Assembly: GCA_035523995.1 (NCBI GenBank)
Contig: DATKPQ010000065.1
Location: 62,001-126,000, forward strand
Direction: 5' to 3'
Length of the DNA stretch: 64,000 nt
Origin: JASHVB01 sp035523995
GTDB taxonomy: Bacteria; Pseudomonadota; Alphaproteobacteria; Acetobacterales; Acetobacteraceae
The notes below the pieces were generated by a model that worked only from the letters and a program-made list of their open reading frames with translations, made no database searches and was not told the origin of the DNA. Positions 46,006-54,974 of this stretch are shown here, one piece after another. Both the position numbers and the translations under genes were made by a program. Numbering within the stretch: the first letter of the stretch is position 1; every line of letters begins with the position of its first letter.

Positions 46006-47077
46006 CGCCATCGCGCTGGAGTTGGACGCGGCGCCCACGCTTCCGCCCGCGCCATCGTATCGCATCATGATCGTGACCGATGCCTGGACGCCGCAGGTGA
46101 ACGGCGTCGTGCGCACGATGACGACGGTCGTGGCCGAACTGCGCGCGATGCGCCACGTGGTGGAAGTAGTCGGCCCGGACCGGTTCCGTACGTTTCCCTG
46201 CCCTACCTATCCCGATATCGCATTGTCGCTGCTGCCCCGGCGGCGGCTGATTCGAATCATTGAGGAGTTTTCGCCCGACGCACTGCATATCGTGACCGAA
46301 GGTCCGCTGGGCCTGGCAGCGCGAAGCTGGGCGCGACGGCGCGGATTTGCCTTCACCACCGCCTTTCACACGCGCTTCGCGGAGTACGTGCACGCGCGCA
46401 CCCGGATCCCCGTCGCGCCCATCTATGCCTGGATGCGCCGCTTCCACGGCGCCGGCTCCGGCACCATGGTCGCGACGGCCAGCCTGCGGGACGAGCTGGT
46501 GCGCCGCGGCTTCCGCAACATCCGCCCCTGGACCCGCGGTGTCGACCTGTCCCTGTTCAAGCCGGAGCCGCGAGAGGACTGGGACCTGCCGCGCCCGGTG
46601 TTCCTGTATGTCGGTCGCGTCGCGGTGGAGAAGAACATCACAGCGTTTCTGGATCTGGATCTCCCAGGATCGAAGGTTGTGGTGGGCGGCGGCCCGCAGC
46701 TTGCGTCGCTGCAACGCGATTATCCGAAGGTTTTGTTTACCGGGCCGCGCTACGGCGAGGCGTTGGCGTGCGCTTACGCTGGGGCGGACGCGTTCGTGTT
46801 TCCGTCGTTGACCGACACATTCGGGCTGGTGCTGCTGGAGTCGCTGGCATGCGGCACGCCGGTGGCCGCATATCCGGTCACCGGGCCGAAGGACGTGTTG
46901 GCCGACGCCGCCGGAAAAGTCGGGGCGGTGAACGCCGACCTGCGTCTGGCGGCACTGGAGGCACTACAGGCGGACCGCGCGGCCTGCCGGGCGCATGCGG
47001 AACGATTTTCCTGGCGGGCCTGCGCGGAGATCTTCCTGTCGCATCTGGTGCCGATGCGCGCGGACGCGCCGCGTTAG
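45971..47077 (+). CDS. GT4 glycosyltransferase (MgtA-like)
   Basis: About 368 residues, GT-B family 4. N-terminal domain begins MIVTDAWTPQVNGVVRTMTT; the sugar-nucleotide domain has FLYVGRVAVEKNITAFLDLD, VVGGGPQLASLQ, and FPSLTDTFGLVLLESLACGT. Close relatives glycosylate diacylglycerol or phosphatidylinositol. The start is not settled: TTG at 45971 inside the preceding gene, or ATG 46067 (shorter, no ribosome site). Its gene overlaps the LpxH-like gene, so the pair likely acts on one glycolipid. Confidence 0.9.
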   Translation: MRLERGWLRLPDAIALELDAAPTLPPAPSYRIMIVTDAWTPQVNGVVRTMTTVVAELRAMRHVVEVVGPDRFRTFPCPTYPDIALSLLPRRRLIRIIEEFSPDALHIVTEGPLGLAARSWARRRGFAFTTAFHTRFAEYVHARTRIPVAPIYAWMRRFHGAGSGTMVATASLRDELVRRGFRNIRPWTRGVDLSLFKPEPREDWDLPRPVFLYVGRVAVEKNITAFLDLDLPGSKVVVGGGPQLASLQRDYPKVLFTGPRYGEALACAYAGADAFVFPSLTDTFGLVLLESLACGTPVAAYPVTGPKDVLADAAGKVGAVNADLRLAALEALQADRAACRAHAERFSWRACAEIFLSHLVPMRADAPR

Positions 47078-47224
47078 CCTTTCGTTAACCTCCGCGCAGT
47101 AAGCCTCCCTCTTTTGGGCCGCCATCGTCAGGCTGCGGGATGGCGTGCCTGTCCAAGCAGGCCTGCGTCGCGATGCGTGTAACAGATGCAGGATGTGCTT
47201 CCCCGGCTGTTTTGGAGGATCTGA

Positions 47225-48340
47225 GTGGGCACAGTGCAGGGCGTGACCGTGGTGTGCGACTTCATCCGTTCGGATAAGGACGGTCGCCCCGGTGAGGGCG
47301 ATCGATCGGCCGTCTGGTTGTTCGATGCCATCAAGCGTCAGGTCGCCAAGGCATGCAGTCTACCGATGCACCTTCTCACGGCGCGGGGTTGTCGCGAACT
47401 CGAGTCCTGGGTTGCAGCGAAGCGTTCGCCCGCGGACGCCGATGCATTCTGGGCCGCAAATTATGCCAACCTGGCAATCGCCCCGGCCTTGGAGACGATC
47501 TTTCTGCGTCCACTGTCCGGACAGTTCGTCATTGGCCACGAGATGCCGCCCTACCTGCTTTACATTCTGGCAGCATGCGAGATTCCGCACCTCGATGTGC
47601 GAATCCATCCGGTCCGATTTCTCGATGACCTTTTGTTTGCCGTCAAGGCTTCGGATCCGGAGACGCAGGAAAGCCTTCATAAGCTGTCCATTTCAGAGGA
47701 GGTCGTTCTTGCCACAGCTGGCCTGGTACAGGCACAATCCCGCTATACCGCTGATTCCAGGCTGCCGCCCGAGACATTGCTGGTGATCGGCCAGCGCACC
47801 ATGGATTCCTCGCAGATCATCGATGGCCGCTTCTTCGATGCGCTGCAGCACCTGCCGCAAATACAAGCGATTTTCGCGAATTACCGCGGCATCTTGTTGA
47901 AACCGCATCCTTATGGGGGGCAGCACAGTCTGCTTCTCGCGGCAGCGGCGGCACCGAATGCGCTGGCTGTCACGGAAGATAATGTCTATCGCCTGCTGGC
48001 CCAGCCGGAGATCAGCGGAGTCCTGAGTGTGAACTCGTCATCCGTCTATGAGGCTCGATATTTTGACAAGCAAATACATACGCTCGCGCCAATGCCGGCC
48101 CATCCGGTATGGCGCGAGGATGTCGTGCAGCCCGGATCATATCTCTCTGTCGATGACTTTTTGTTCTCGGTGGATTTTTGGCGGCTGGCCCTCCGTGGCC
48201 GTGCGACCGTCAGCAGCTTGACTGGGGTCAGGTTGCCGCCGAAGCCGAACCGGCTCCGCATTGCCCACGATAGTTTCTGGAACTTCAATGAGCTCGACAC
48301 GGATCGAATACCGCGGCGGCCGATGACAGGGACCCGGTGA
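47225..48340 (+). CDS. unrecognised protein with KPHP motif, possible GT-B-like transferase
   Basis: 371 residues; no family I can name. The C-terminal half has ILLKPHPYGGQ, a NALAVTEDNVYRLL block and SGVLSVNSSSVYEARYFDKQ, recalling capsule-type transferases (KpsS/CDP-glycerol-transferase style KPHP and a later SSV-E motif). The N-terminal half starts VVCDFIRSDKDGRPGEGDRS, with no signal peptide or membrane span. The start is GTG 47225 with GGAGG seven bases upstream. It lies 150 bases downstream of the GT4 gene. Polysaccharide work is an inference only. Confidence 0.6.
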   Translation: MGTVQGVTVVCDFIRSDKDGRPGEGDRSAVWLFDAIKRQVAKACSLPMHLLTARGCRELESWVAAKRSPADADAFWAANYANLAIAPALETIFLRPLSGQFVIGHEMPPYLLYILAACEIPHLDVRIHPVRFLDDLLFAVKASDPETQESLHKLSISEEVVLATAGLVQAQSRYTADSRLPPETLLVIGQRTMDSSQIIDGRFFDALQHLPQIQAIFANYRGILLKPHPYGGQHSLLLAAAAAPNALAVTEDNVYRLLAQPEISGVLSVNSSSVYEARYFDKQIHTLAPMPAHPVWREDVVQPGSYLSVDDFLFSVDFWRLALRGRATVSSLTGVRLPPKPNRLRIAHDSFWNFNELDTDRIPRRPMTGTR

Positions 48341-48494
48341 CGTCGTATCGCCTGTCGGTTGTGTCCGGCATGATGGTGGCCGTTACCCGCGCCACGATCG
48401 ATCCGGCAAATGCTGCTTGCCTTGCAACCGGCGGAGGATCATCTGATGTCCGCCCTTCGGGGCCTTGCGTTTGCCACAGCCGAATGTCTCTGAA

Positions 48495-49412
48495 ATGCGT
48501 GTCCTTGTCCTGATCTGCGCCCTGATTTTTGCCGCCTGGCATGGCACAGGGCAGGCGGCGTGCACTGTGGCAGAGCGCGGGTCCGTGCCTTTCACGTTGG
48601 TGCGCGGCCGCCTGACCGTGCCGCTGGAGGTGAACGGCATCCCGGCGACATTCGTGCTGGATACAGGAGCGCAACTTTCCCTGGTGACGCCACAGGCGGT
48701 GCAGCGGCTGGATCTCTCGCGCGATCGATGGGTGGCCGCGACGATGCATGGGGTTGGAGGCGTGGTAGAACATGCGGATGCCGATCCGCGCTCAATGAGC
48801 TTGGGCGGCATGCAGCTTCGGCAGGCCACGCTCGCGCGGGGTATCAGCCTGACGGTGGGCGACCTGCCGGGCATGGGCTCGGCTGCGGTTGTGGATGGCT
48901 TGCTCGGGCGCGACTTCCTGTCGGAATTTGATCTGCAGTTCGACACGGCGGCGCGGCGGCTGACCCTGTACGACGTACATGGCTGTAGCGGGCGCTTCCT
49001 GCCGTGGCGGTCGCCGTACTTTGCCGTGCCCGCGGCGACCGTGATGCCACATTTGCTGGTACTGCCGATTGCACTGAACGGCGTGCGGTTGACGGCTTTG
49101 CTGGATACCGGTTCGTCATCATCATTGGTGACACTGCCCGGGATGATCCGATTGGGATTAACCCCACAAATGCTGGCAGACGATCCAGTTGCGCTAGTGC
49201 GTGGGATCGGCCGGCAGGCGCCTGCGATGCATCAGCATCGCTTCGAGAGTCTGCAAGTCGGCGACGAAACGATCAGGCAGCCATTGATATGGGTGGCGCC
49301 GGTACGGGTGGTGCCGTTCGTCGATGCATTGCTTGGCGCCGACTGGCTGGATGAGCAGCGCCGCGTGTGGATTTCATTCGCCACGTCAACGGTGTTTTTT
49401 CAGGCACGGTAG
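48495..49412 (+). CDS. double retropepsin-like aspartic protease
   Basis: 305 residues. Signal peptide (VLICALIFAAWHGTGQAA), then two retropepsin-like units in tandem: the first with FVLDTGAQLSLVTPQA and the second with ALLDTGSSSSLVTLPG, each followed by a hydrophobic flap and a D-G-L-L-G-R/A-D-x-L block (VDGLLGRDFLS, VDALLGADWLD). The two DTG motifs could pair into one pepsin-like active site within a single chain. It is exported to the periplasm. ATG 48495 is set by the signal peptide. Confidence 0.88.
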   Translation: MRVLVLICALIFAAWHGTGQAACTVAERGSVPFTLVRGRLTVPLEVNGIPATFVLDTGAQLSLVTPQAVQRLDLSRDRWVAATMHGVGGVVEHADADPRSMSLGGMQLRQATLARGISLTVGDLPGMGSAAVVDGLLGRDFLSEFDLQFDTAARRLTLYDVHGCSGRFLPWRSPYFAVPAATVMPHLLVLPIALNGVRLTALLDTGSSSSLVTLPGMIRLGLTPQMLADDPVALVRGIGRQAPAMHQHRFESLQVGDETIRQPLIWVAPVRVVPFVDALLGADWLDEQRRVWISFATSTVFFQAR

Positions 49413-49462
49413 TCAACCCGCTGCCTGGCTGGGCTTTAAAATTGGTCATGACATAAGGGCCA

Positions 49463-50338
49463 TCATACCCGCCCTTCCGTGCCGAACAAACCCTGGGGGC
49501 GAACAACCAGCAATAGCGCCATGACGGCGTACAGCATCACCTCGGAATAGGCGGAATTGAATGCGCTGGTGATGCTGACGATCTCTCCGGCGATCAATCC
49601 GCCCAGCACGGCACCGGGAAACGAACCCAGGCCACCGATCACGATCACCACGAAGGATTCGACCAAAAACGAATCCCCCATGTCTGGCACTACGGCGATG
49701 ATCGGCGCGTAGATCATCCCAGCGAAGCCGGCAGCCACCACGCCGATCGCGAACACCAACAGGAACGTCCGTCGCACATTGATGCCGAGGATGCCGACCA
49801 TGCGCTGGTCCTCGATACCGGCACGTACCACCAGGCCGATCGACGTGCGGTACAGCACCAGCCATAACACCGCCAAAGTCACGGCGATGATGCCGATCAC
49901 CTCCAACCGGTAGGTGGGATAGATCAGGAAGCCGAGCTGCGTGATGCCCTCGCCCCAGCTCGGCACCGAGACGTGCTGGCTGTTGCCGCCAAACAAGGCA
50001 CGCACCGCTTCGACCAGCACGATGCCGACGCCGAAGGTAACCAGAATCTGGTCCTCCGGCGGACGCTGGTAGAACAAGCGCACCACCACGCGTTCCACCA
50101 CGACGCCGACCACCAGCATGAATGCGCAACCCGCCAGCACCGACAGGATGAAGGAGCCGGTAGCCTGCATGACGACGAAAATTGCGTAGGCGCCCAGCAT
50201 GAACAATGCGCCGTGGGCGAAATTCAGCACGCCGAGTGTGCCCAGGATGATGGTGAGGCCGCTGCTGACCAGGGCCAGCAATGAACCCAAAGCGAGGCCG
50301 TTGAAGGCCTGGGACAGCAGCAGCGGAATGCTCGGCAT
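49463..50338 (-). CDS. livH: branched-chain amino acid ABC permease (LivH type)
   Basis: 291 residues, about eight hydrophobic helices. LivH features: AFNGLALGSLLALVSSGLTI, LNFAHGALFMLGAYA, GIEDQRMVGILGINVRRTFL and GGLGSFPGAVLGGLIAGE. It forms half of an import channel. It follows its binding-protein gene by about 20 bases. The partners livM, livG and livF are not downstream, where a convergent gene ends at 49412, so the system is incomplete in this window. Confidence 0.93.
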   Translation of the reverse strand: MPSIPLLLSQAFNGLALGSLLALVSSGLTIILGTLGVLNFAHGALFMLGAYAIFVVMQATGSFILSVLAGCAFMLVVGVVVERVVVRLFYQRPPEDQILVTFGVGIVLVEAVRALFGGNSQHVSVPSWGEGITQLGFLIYPTYRLEVIGIIAVTLAVLWLVLYRTSIGLVVRAGIEDQRMVGILGINVRRTFLLVFAIGVVAAGFAGMIYAPIIAVVPDMGDSFLVESFVVIVIGGLGSFPGAVLGGLIAGEIVSITSAFNSAYSEVMLYAVMALLLVVRPQGLFGTEGRV

Positions 50339-50359
50339 CAGTTGGAACCGGTCAAAAAA

Positions 50360-51700
50360 TCAGGTATAAGAGCCCATGTGGCAGCCGGTTTCGTCGAGCG
50401 GCTGCATCACTTGCTCGCCCGGCACCACCCCGACCACGTCGTAGAAATCTTCGGGATTCTTCATCGCCGACGGCGCCTTGCCGACCACCACCGGCACCGG
50501 GCGGACCATCTGGTGGTCGCCGGCGCGGTAATACACCTTGCCAAGCGACGTTTCGTACGGATTGGATTCCGAACCCTCCAGCACCTTGATCACCGCCGGC
50601 GGATAGAAGGTCTTGGCCCGTTCCACCGACGCGGCCCAAACCAGCGTCTGCATATAGCCGATATGGGCGCCCCAACGCGGATGGTACTTGTTCCGCTTCA
50701 GGAACGCCTGCACAAAATCCTTGGCCAGCGGATAGCGGTCCTCCATGGTCCACCAAAAGTCGAACGTGCCATAGACGCCCGCCATCAGCCTGGCGCCGGT
50801 CTGCTTCGCTTGGAAGGAGGAGATGTTCGGCACGATCAGCTTCATCTTCTTCAGCACGCCGAACTGGTCCGCCTGCTTGGTGGACGCCACCGCATCCGCG
50901 CCGAACGCGATATTCACAAACACATCGGCGCCACTGTTCGCGATGTTCAGCAGCGCAGAGCTGAAGTCGGAGGTTCCTAAGGGCACGATCTGCTTCGTCG
51001 CCATTGTCCAGCCATAGGGCTTAGTGAACTGGGTGAACGAATCGAAGACGGAGTAGCCGTAGGTGTAGTCAGGCACCAGGAAGGCGGCCTTGATGTTCTT
51101 GCCATACGCCTTGCCAACCACCGGAGCGAGCGCCTTGCACGCCATGTAGGCGGACGGCTGCGAGCGGAAGCCGTAGCGTTGGCAGTCCTTGCCGGTGGTG
51201 TCGTTGGAGCCGGAGGCGCCGACCATATTCAGCACCTTCTCGCGTTGCGCCAATTCCTCCAGTGCGATTGCAGTGGCGCTGCTGACCGAGCCGGTGATCA
51301 TGATGGCCTTATCGGATTGGATAAAGCCGGTCTGCGCCTGCACCGCCACGTTTGGCTTGGTTTGCGAATCGGCAACTTTGTAGTGCAGCGTCTTACCCAG
51401 AACGCCCTTGCCTTTCAGGCCCCATTTGCGGGCGATCGCACTGCCCGCGTTGATCTCGGCGATCGCGAGTTCATAACCGAGTTGCTCGTCAGTTCCGTCG
51501 GCAGAATAGGCACCGGTCAGTGGCGTGGTGATGCCGATGAACGCGGTGTCGCCGCTAACGCCAGCGGGAAAGGTGCCGATGGCCGGATGAGTCTCGGCGG
51601 CAAAGCCGGGCCTGGCCAGCGCCAGTCCGCCGGCAATGCCAAGGCTGGCTTCAAGGATTCGGCGGCGGCTTATGCCGCCCGATTGGGTGCTTTGGGTCAC
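50360..51700 (-). CDS. branched-chain-type ABC substrate-binding protein 1 (Tat-exported)
   Basis: 446 residues, periplasmic-binding type 1 (LivJ/urea-type) fold. The Tat-type signal is SRRRILEASLGIAGGLALAR. Body motifs: GITTPLTGAYSADGTDEQ, GASGSNDTTGKDCQRYGFRS, VPDYTYGYSVFDSF and NIANSGADVFVNIAFGADA. The start is GTG 51700 behind GGGAGG. It is cotranscribed with livH and is 45-50% identical (by eye) to the divergent gene at 52012. The ligand is not known; the group includes amino acid, amide and urea binders. Confidence 0.92.
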   Translation of the reverse strand: MTQSTQSGGISRRRILEASLGIAGGLALARPGFAAETHPAIGTFPAGVSGDTAFIGITTPLTGAYSADGTDEQLGYELAIAEINAGSAIARKWGLKGKGVLGKTLHYKVADSQTKPNVAVQAQTGFIQSDKAIMITGSVSSATAIALEELAQREKVLNMVGASGSNDTTGKDCQRYGFRSQPSAYMACKALAPVVGKAYGKNIKAAFLVPDYTYGYSVFDSFTQFTKPYGWTMATKQIVPLGTSDFSSALLNIANSGADVFVNIAFGADAVASTKQADQFGVLKKMKLIVPNISSFQAKQTGARLMAGVYGTFDFWWTMEDRYPLAKDFVQAFLKRNKYHPRWGAHIGYMQTLVWAASVERAKTFYPPAVIKVLEGSESNPYETSLGKVYYRAGDHQMVRPVPVVVGKAPSAMKNPEDFYDVVGVVPGEQVMQPLDETGCHMGSYT

Positions 51701-52011
51701 GATTTCCGGCCTCCCCGTATAACGCCGCCCCTGTACGGCCTTGCGATGGGCGTGCGAGCCGCCCCGACGGGCACTTAGCGGCCAATGCCGTTGTAGGCAA
51801 CAGCGAAACGGCAAGACCAGAGAGCAGTACTTACCAATTCGCTCTACAACTCGGAAAAGGTTATATCGTGAGGTAGGTCAAGATCAGGAATCGCTCCGTC
51901 TTGCGGCGCGGTTTTCGTGCGCGTAAGTAATGGCTTCTGTCCAAGCTGTCGGCTGTTCGGCAAATCCATAAAATCGGGCAGGCGACGGCTGTCCAAAGGA
52001 GGGTCCAGGAA
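51701..52011. other. divergent promoter region of two binding-protein genes
   Basis: About 310 bases between start codons of two paralogous binding-protein genes. It should hold both promoters; I see no defined operator. A strong AAAGGAGGG site lies just before ATG 52012. Confidence 0.5.
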
Positions 52012-53358
52012 ATGAAAAATTCGCGTTCTTCGTTCGTCCCATCGCGCCGTCGCCTGCTGCAGGCGGGCGTCGGCTTGTTAGGGGGCGGGCTGGTGCAATC
52101 AACGCTGCCGCGCACCGCCAGTGCCGCCAACGCGACGCCGGTCGGCAACTGGCCCGCCGGTGCGTCAGGGTCCACCGTGTTCGTCGGGATATGCCTGCCG
52201 CGCACCGGAACCTATGCCGTACCGGGCGAGGACGAGCTGAAAGGCTATGAACTTGCCATCGAACACCTGAACAGCGGCGACCCGCTGATCAGGAAGATCT
52301 CGCCGCGCACCACGAAAGGCGTGCTGGGTAAGGAAGTCAAGTACGGGGTCGCCGATTCGCAGGCGAAGCCGAATGTCGCGGTGCAGGCGCAGTCCCAGTT
52401 CATCTCGGACAACAAGGCGATGATGATCGGGGGTTCCGTCTCCTCCGCGGTCGCCGTGGCGGTGAACAAGCTGGCGCAGCGTGAGAAGGTGATCTACCTG
52501 CCCGGCATCACCGGATCGAACGATACCACCGGCAAGGACTGCGTGCGCTATTCCTTCCGCCAGTGCTTCTATGCCCAAACGGCGGCGGCCGCGATCACAC
52601 CTGTCATGGTGAAGCAGTTCGGCAAGAACAAGAAGATTGCGTTCCTGACGCCGGACTACACCTATGGCCACACGGTGCGGCAATCCATGCAGAGCGCGCT
52701 GGCGAAGGATGGCTGGACGGTGTCCACCAACCAGATCGCACCGCTCGGGGCGCCTGACTACAGCTCCTATATGCTGAATATCGCCAACAGCGGCGCCGAC
52801 GTGCTGATCAACATCAATTTTGGCAACGACGCCATCCTGTCGATCAAGCAAGCCAAGCAGTTCGGCGTACTGGACAAGATGAAGCTGGTGGTGCCCTACA
52901 ACACGCCGTTCCTGTCGCGCGATGTGGGGCCAGATCTGATGGCGGGCGTGCTGGCCGCCACGGATTTCTGGTGGACGCTGGAAGACCGCTATCCGATCGC
53001 CAAGGGTTTCGTCGCGGCGTTCGAAAAGAAATACAGCTACAAGCCAGAATGGGGCGCCAACTCCGCCTATATGCAGGTGGCGATGTGGGCCAATATGGTC
53101 GAGGCCGCTAAAACCTTCGACCCGGTCGCCGTCATCAAGGCATACGAGGCCGGCCATAAAATCCAGTCCACCGTGGGCGAAGTCTGGTTCCGGGCGGCGG
53201 ACCACCAGCTCGTGCGGCCGGTGATCATCGAGCGCGGCAAGAGCAAGAGCCAGATGAAGTCGCCGGACGACTATTATGAGATTCTGGAAGTGGTGCCCGG
53301 TGGACCGCTGATGCAGAAGCCGGACGCGTTCGGTTGCAAGTTGGGCGATTACACCTGA
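52012..53358 (+). CDS. branched-chain-type ABC substrate-binding protein 2 (Tat-exported)
   Basis: 448 residues. Tat signal with SRRRLLQAGVGLLGGGLVQS. Same family and layout as the divergent gene (GICLPRTGTYAVPGEDELKG, ITGSNDTTGKDCVRYSF, TPDYTYGHTVRQSM, LININ in place of FVNIA). It has no permease or ATPase beside it, so it must use the livH protein or a distant transporter. AAAGGAGGG upstream supports the start and suggests strong expression. Confidence 0.92.
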   Translation: MKNSRSSFVPSRRRLLQAGVGLLGGGLVQSTLPRTASAANATPVGNWPAGASGSTVFVGICLPRTGTYAVPGEDELKGYELAIEHLNSGDPLIRKISPRTTKGVLGKEVKYGVADSQAKPNVAVQAQSQFISDNKAMMIGGSVSSAVAVAVNKLAQREKVIYLPGITGSNDTTGKDCVRYSFRQCFYAQTAAAAITPVMVKQFGKNKKIAFLTPDYTYGHTVRQSMQSALAKDGWTVSTNQIAPLGAPDYSSYMLNIANSGADVLININFGNDAILSIKQAKQFGVLDKMKLVVPYNTPFLSRDVGPDLMAGVLAATDFWWTLEDRYPIAKGFVAAFEKKYSYKPEWGANSAYMQVAMWANMVEAAKTFDPVAVIKAYEAGHKIQSTVGEVWFRAADHQLVRPVIIERGKSKSQMKSPDDYYEILEVVPGGPLMQKPDAFGCKLGDYT

Positions 53359-53463
53359 CAGAGCAGGGCCTGGTGCCACACGCCGGACCACGCTGGCATG
53401 TCCGGCCGGTGACTGCGGGGCGCAAAGCGGCGGGGCAAATCTGGCCATGGATCCTGCTATGAC

Positions 53464-53613
53464 CGGGGTTGCTTCGTCGCTCTCGCTCCGGGCAGGAAAG
53501 TTCCCGTCATGGCCGGGTCAAGCCCGGCCATGACGAAAAACGTGTGGCACGCCCCACTTTCATCCGGTCGCGGGTCGGCCGCGCCGGCCGGTGGTCAACT
53601 CGCAATGACATGA
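53464..53613. repeat. REP-like palindromic element (family B, copy 3) with nested hairpin
   Basis: Ends read GGGGTTGCTTCGTCGCTCTC at the left and TCGCAATGACATG at the right, like family B. Inside lies a perfect 13-bp hairpin, CGTCATGGCCGGG (53505-53517), loop TCAAG, CCCGGCCATGACG (53523-53535), then five As. This nested GTCATGGCCGGG hairpin is itself a common alphaproteobacterial repeat, so one repeat seems inserted in another. Confidence 0.85.
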
Positions 53614-53645
53614 TTAGATTGGGTAACGACGTGGGACGCGGATCA

Positions 53646-54686
53646 TTATCGCGCCCGATAGCGATCGGTCCCGCCGGAGTCGGTTTCCAGGACCAGTTCG
53701 CCCCCGCCAAGCATGTGATTGACATGCGCCAGCACTTCGCCGAATGCGAAGCCGGTCTGGTGCTCGTCAAGTTCGCGATGGAACACGTGGGGCACGAGTT
53801 CTGCCACCGATAACGGACGTTCCCGGCACGCCGCCGCAATCAAACCACAACGTTGCGCGTGATGGGTGATCAATTCGGCGATCCGCGCGTGCAGTCCGTA
53901 GAACGGCAGCCCATGGCCGGGCAGCACCAGCACCTCGTGCGGCACCGCTTCTCGCAGCGCACGCAACGAGCGCAGGTAGATACCCAGCGCGTCCAGGTCC
54001 GGCTCCATCGCGTGCACGCTGACATTCGGTGAGATACGCGCGATCACCTGGTCGGCAGCAAAGAACAGCTTCTCCGCCGGGCGTACCAGCATCGCTTGTT
54101 CCAGCGCGTGGCCGCCGCCGGTCTGCACCTGGAAGTCGCGGGCGCCGATATGCAGCGTGTCGCCATGCTGGAGGCGGTGATAGCTGGTGGGAACACCGGT
54201 GGTGCGGCGCAGGTATTCATGGCCGCGGCCTAGCACCAGGTCCGTGATCTCAGCGGAAAGACCGTGGCGGCGGTAGAACGGGCGAAATGCATCCGCACCC
54301 AGGTCGCCGGGTGCATATTGCAGCGCCAGGCTGTACAGATATTCCGGACGCGGCATGGAAAGCGACAGGCCGAACCGTTCTGCCAGCCAGCCCGCCAACC
54401 CGACATGGTCCGGATGGTAGTGGGTCACGATCATCCGCGTCAGGCGCTGCCCTGCCAGCGGTCCGGCCAAGATCGCATCCCACGCCGCGCGACACGCCGA
54501 TGTGCCGAGGCCCGTGTCCAGCACGGCCCAACCGTCATCGTCCTCGAGTAAGTAGATGTTCACGTGATCCAGCCGGTAGGGCAGCGGCAGCCGGAACCAC
54601 AGCACGCCAGTCGTGATCTGAATGGCGTGCCCCGGCGCGGGTGGCAGGTCATGCGGGAAAACCAGAGATGAGGTGGCGCTATCCAT
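53646..54686 (-). CDS. MBL-fold metallo-hydrolase
   Basis: 346 residues, metallo-beta-lactamase fold. Metal motif THYHPDHVGLAG, then TGGGHALEQAML and FFAADQVIARISPNVSVH; C-terminal winged-helix-like tail as in LACTB2/PNKD-type hydrolases. Likely a thioester or nucleic-acid-type phosphodiester hydrolase; the substrate is unassigned. The start at 54686 is set by homology (a frame extends to 54809). It is divergent from the SRP RNA gene. Confidence 0.9.
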   Translation of the reverse strand: MDSATSSLVFPHDLPPAPGHAIQITTGVLWFRLPLPYRLDHVNIYLLEDDDGWAVLDTGLGTSACRAAWDAILAGPLAGQRLTRMIVTHYHPDHVGLAGWLAERFGLSLSMPRPEYLYSLALQYAPGDLGADAFRPFYRRHGLSAEITDLVLGRGHEYLRRTTGVPTSYHRLQHGDTLHIGARDFQVQTGGGHALEQAMLVRPAEKLFFAADQVIARISPNVSVHAMEPDLDALGIYLRSLRALREAVPHEVLVLPGHGLPFYGLHARIAELITHHAQRCGLIAAACRERPLSVAELVPHVFHRELDEHQTGFAFGEVLAHVNHMLGGGELVLETDSGGTDRYRAR

Positions 54687-54817
54687 GCGCCAGATGTAGC
54701 GCGGCGGGAAACGCCCCGCGAGGCGGCCCTGGCGCCGGTCCGCTGTGCCCTCAGCGCAAACCCGCGGGAAATCGCGCGGCCGCGCCTTGCCCCCCTCCCC
54801 CTGTCGCATGATATGCA

Positions 54818-54920
54818 GGCTCCGGGAGGTCGGCGGTGGACGGGCGCCTCGCCAACCCGGTCAGGTCCGGAAGGAAGCAGCCGCAACGAGTTTCCGCTCG
54901 GGTCGTTGTCCGGTCTCCCA
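54818..54920 (+). ncRNA. ffs: signal recognition particle RNA (4.5S type)
   Basis: The invariant domain IV is present: GGTCAGGTCCGGAAGGAAGC then AGCC (about 54859-54882), which binds Ffh. Flanks close a long hairpin (GGGAG at 54824-54828 with CTCCC at 54915-54919, plus pairing around GGCGCCTCGCC). Exact ends are approximate. It guides SecYEG-dependent membrane protein targeting. The usual bacterial neighbours (dnaX and others) are not here; an unrelated gene follows. Confidence 0.93.
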
Positions 54921-54974
54921 CTTCGCACCCCGTTCGCTTGACGCCGTCACCGGGGCGCCGCACCCCCCGCCGCC

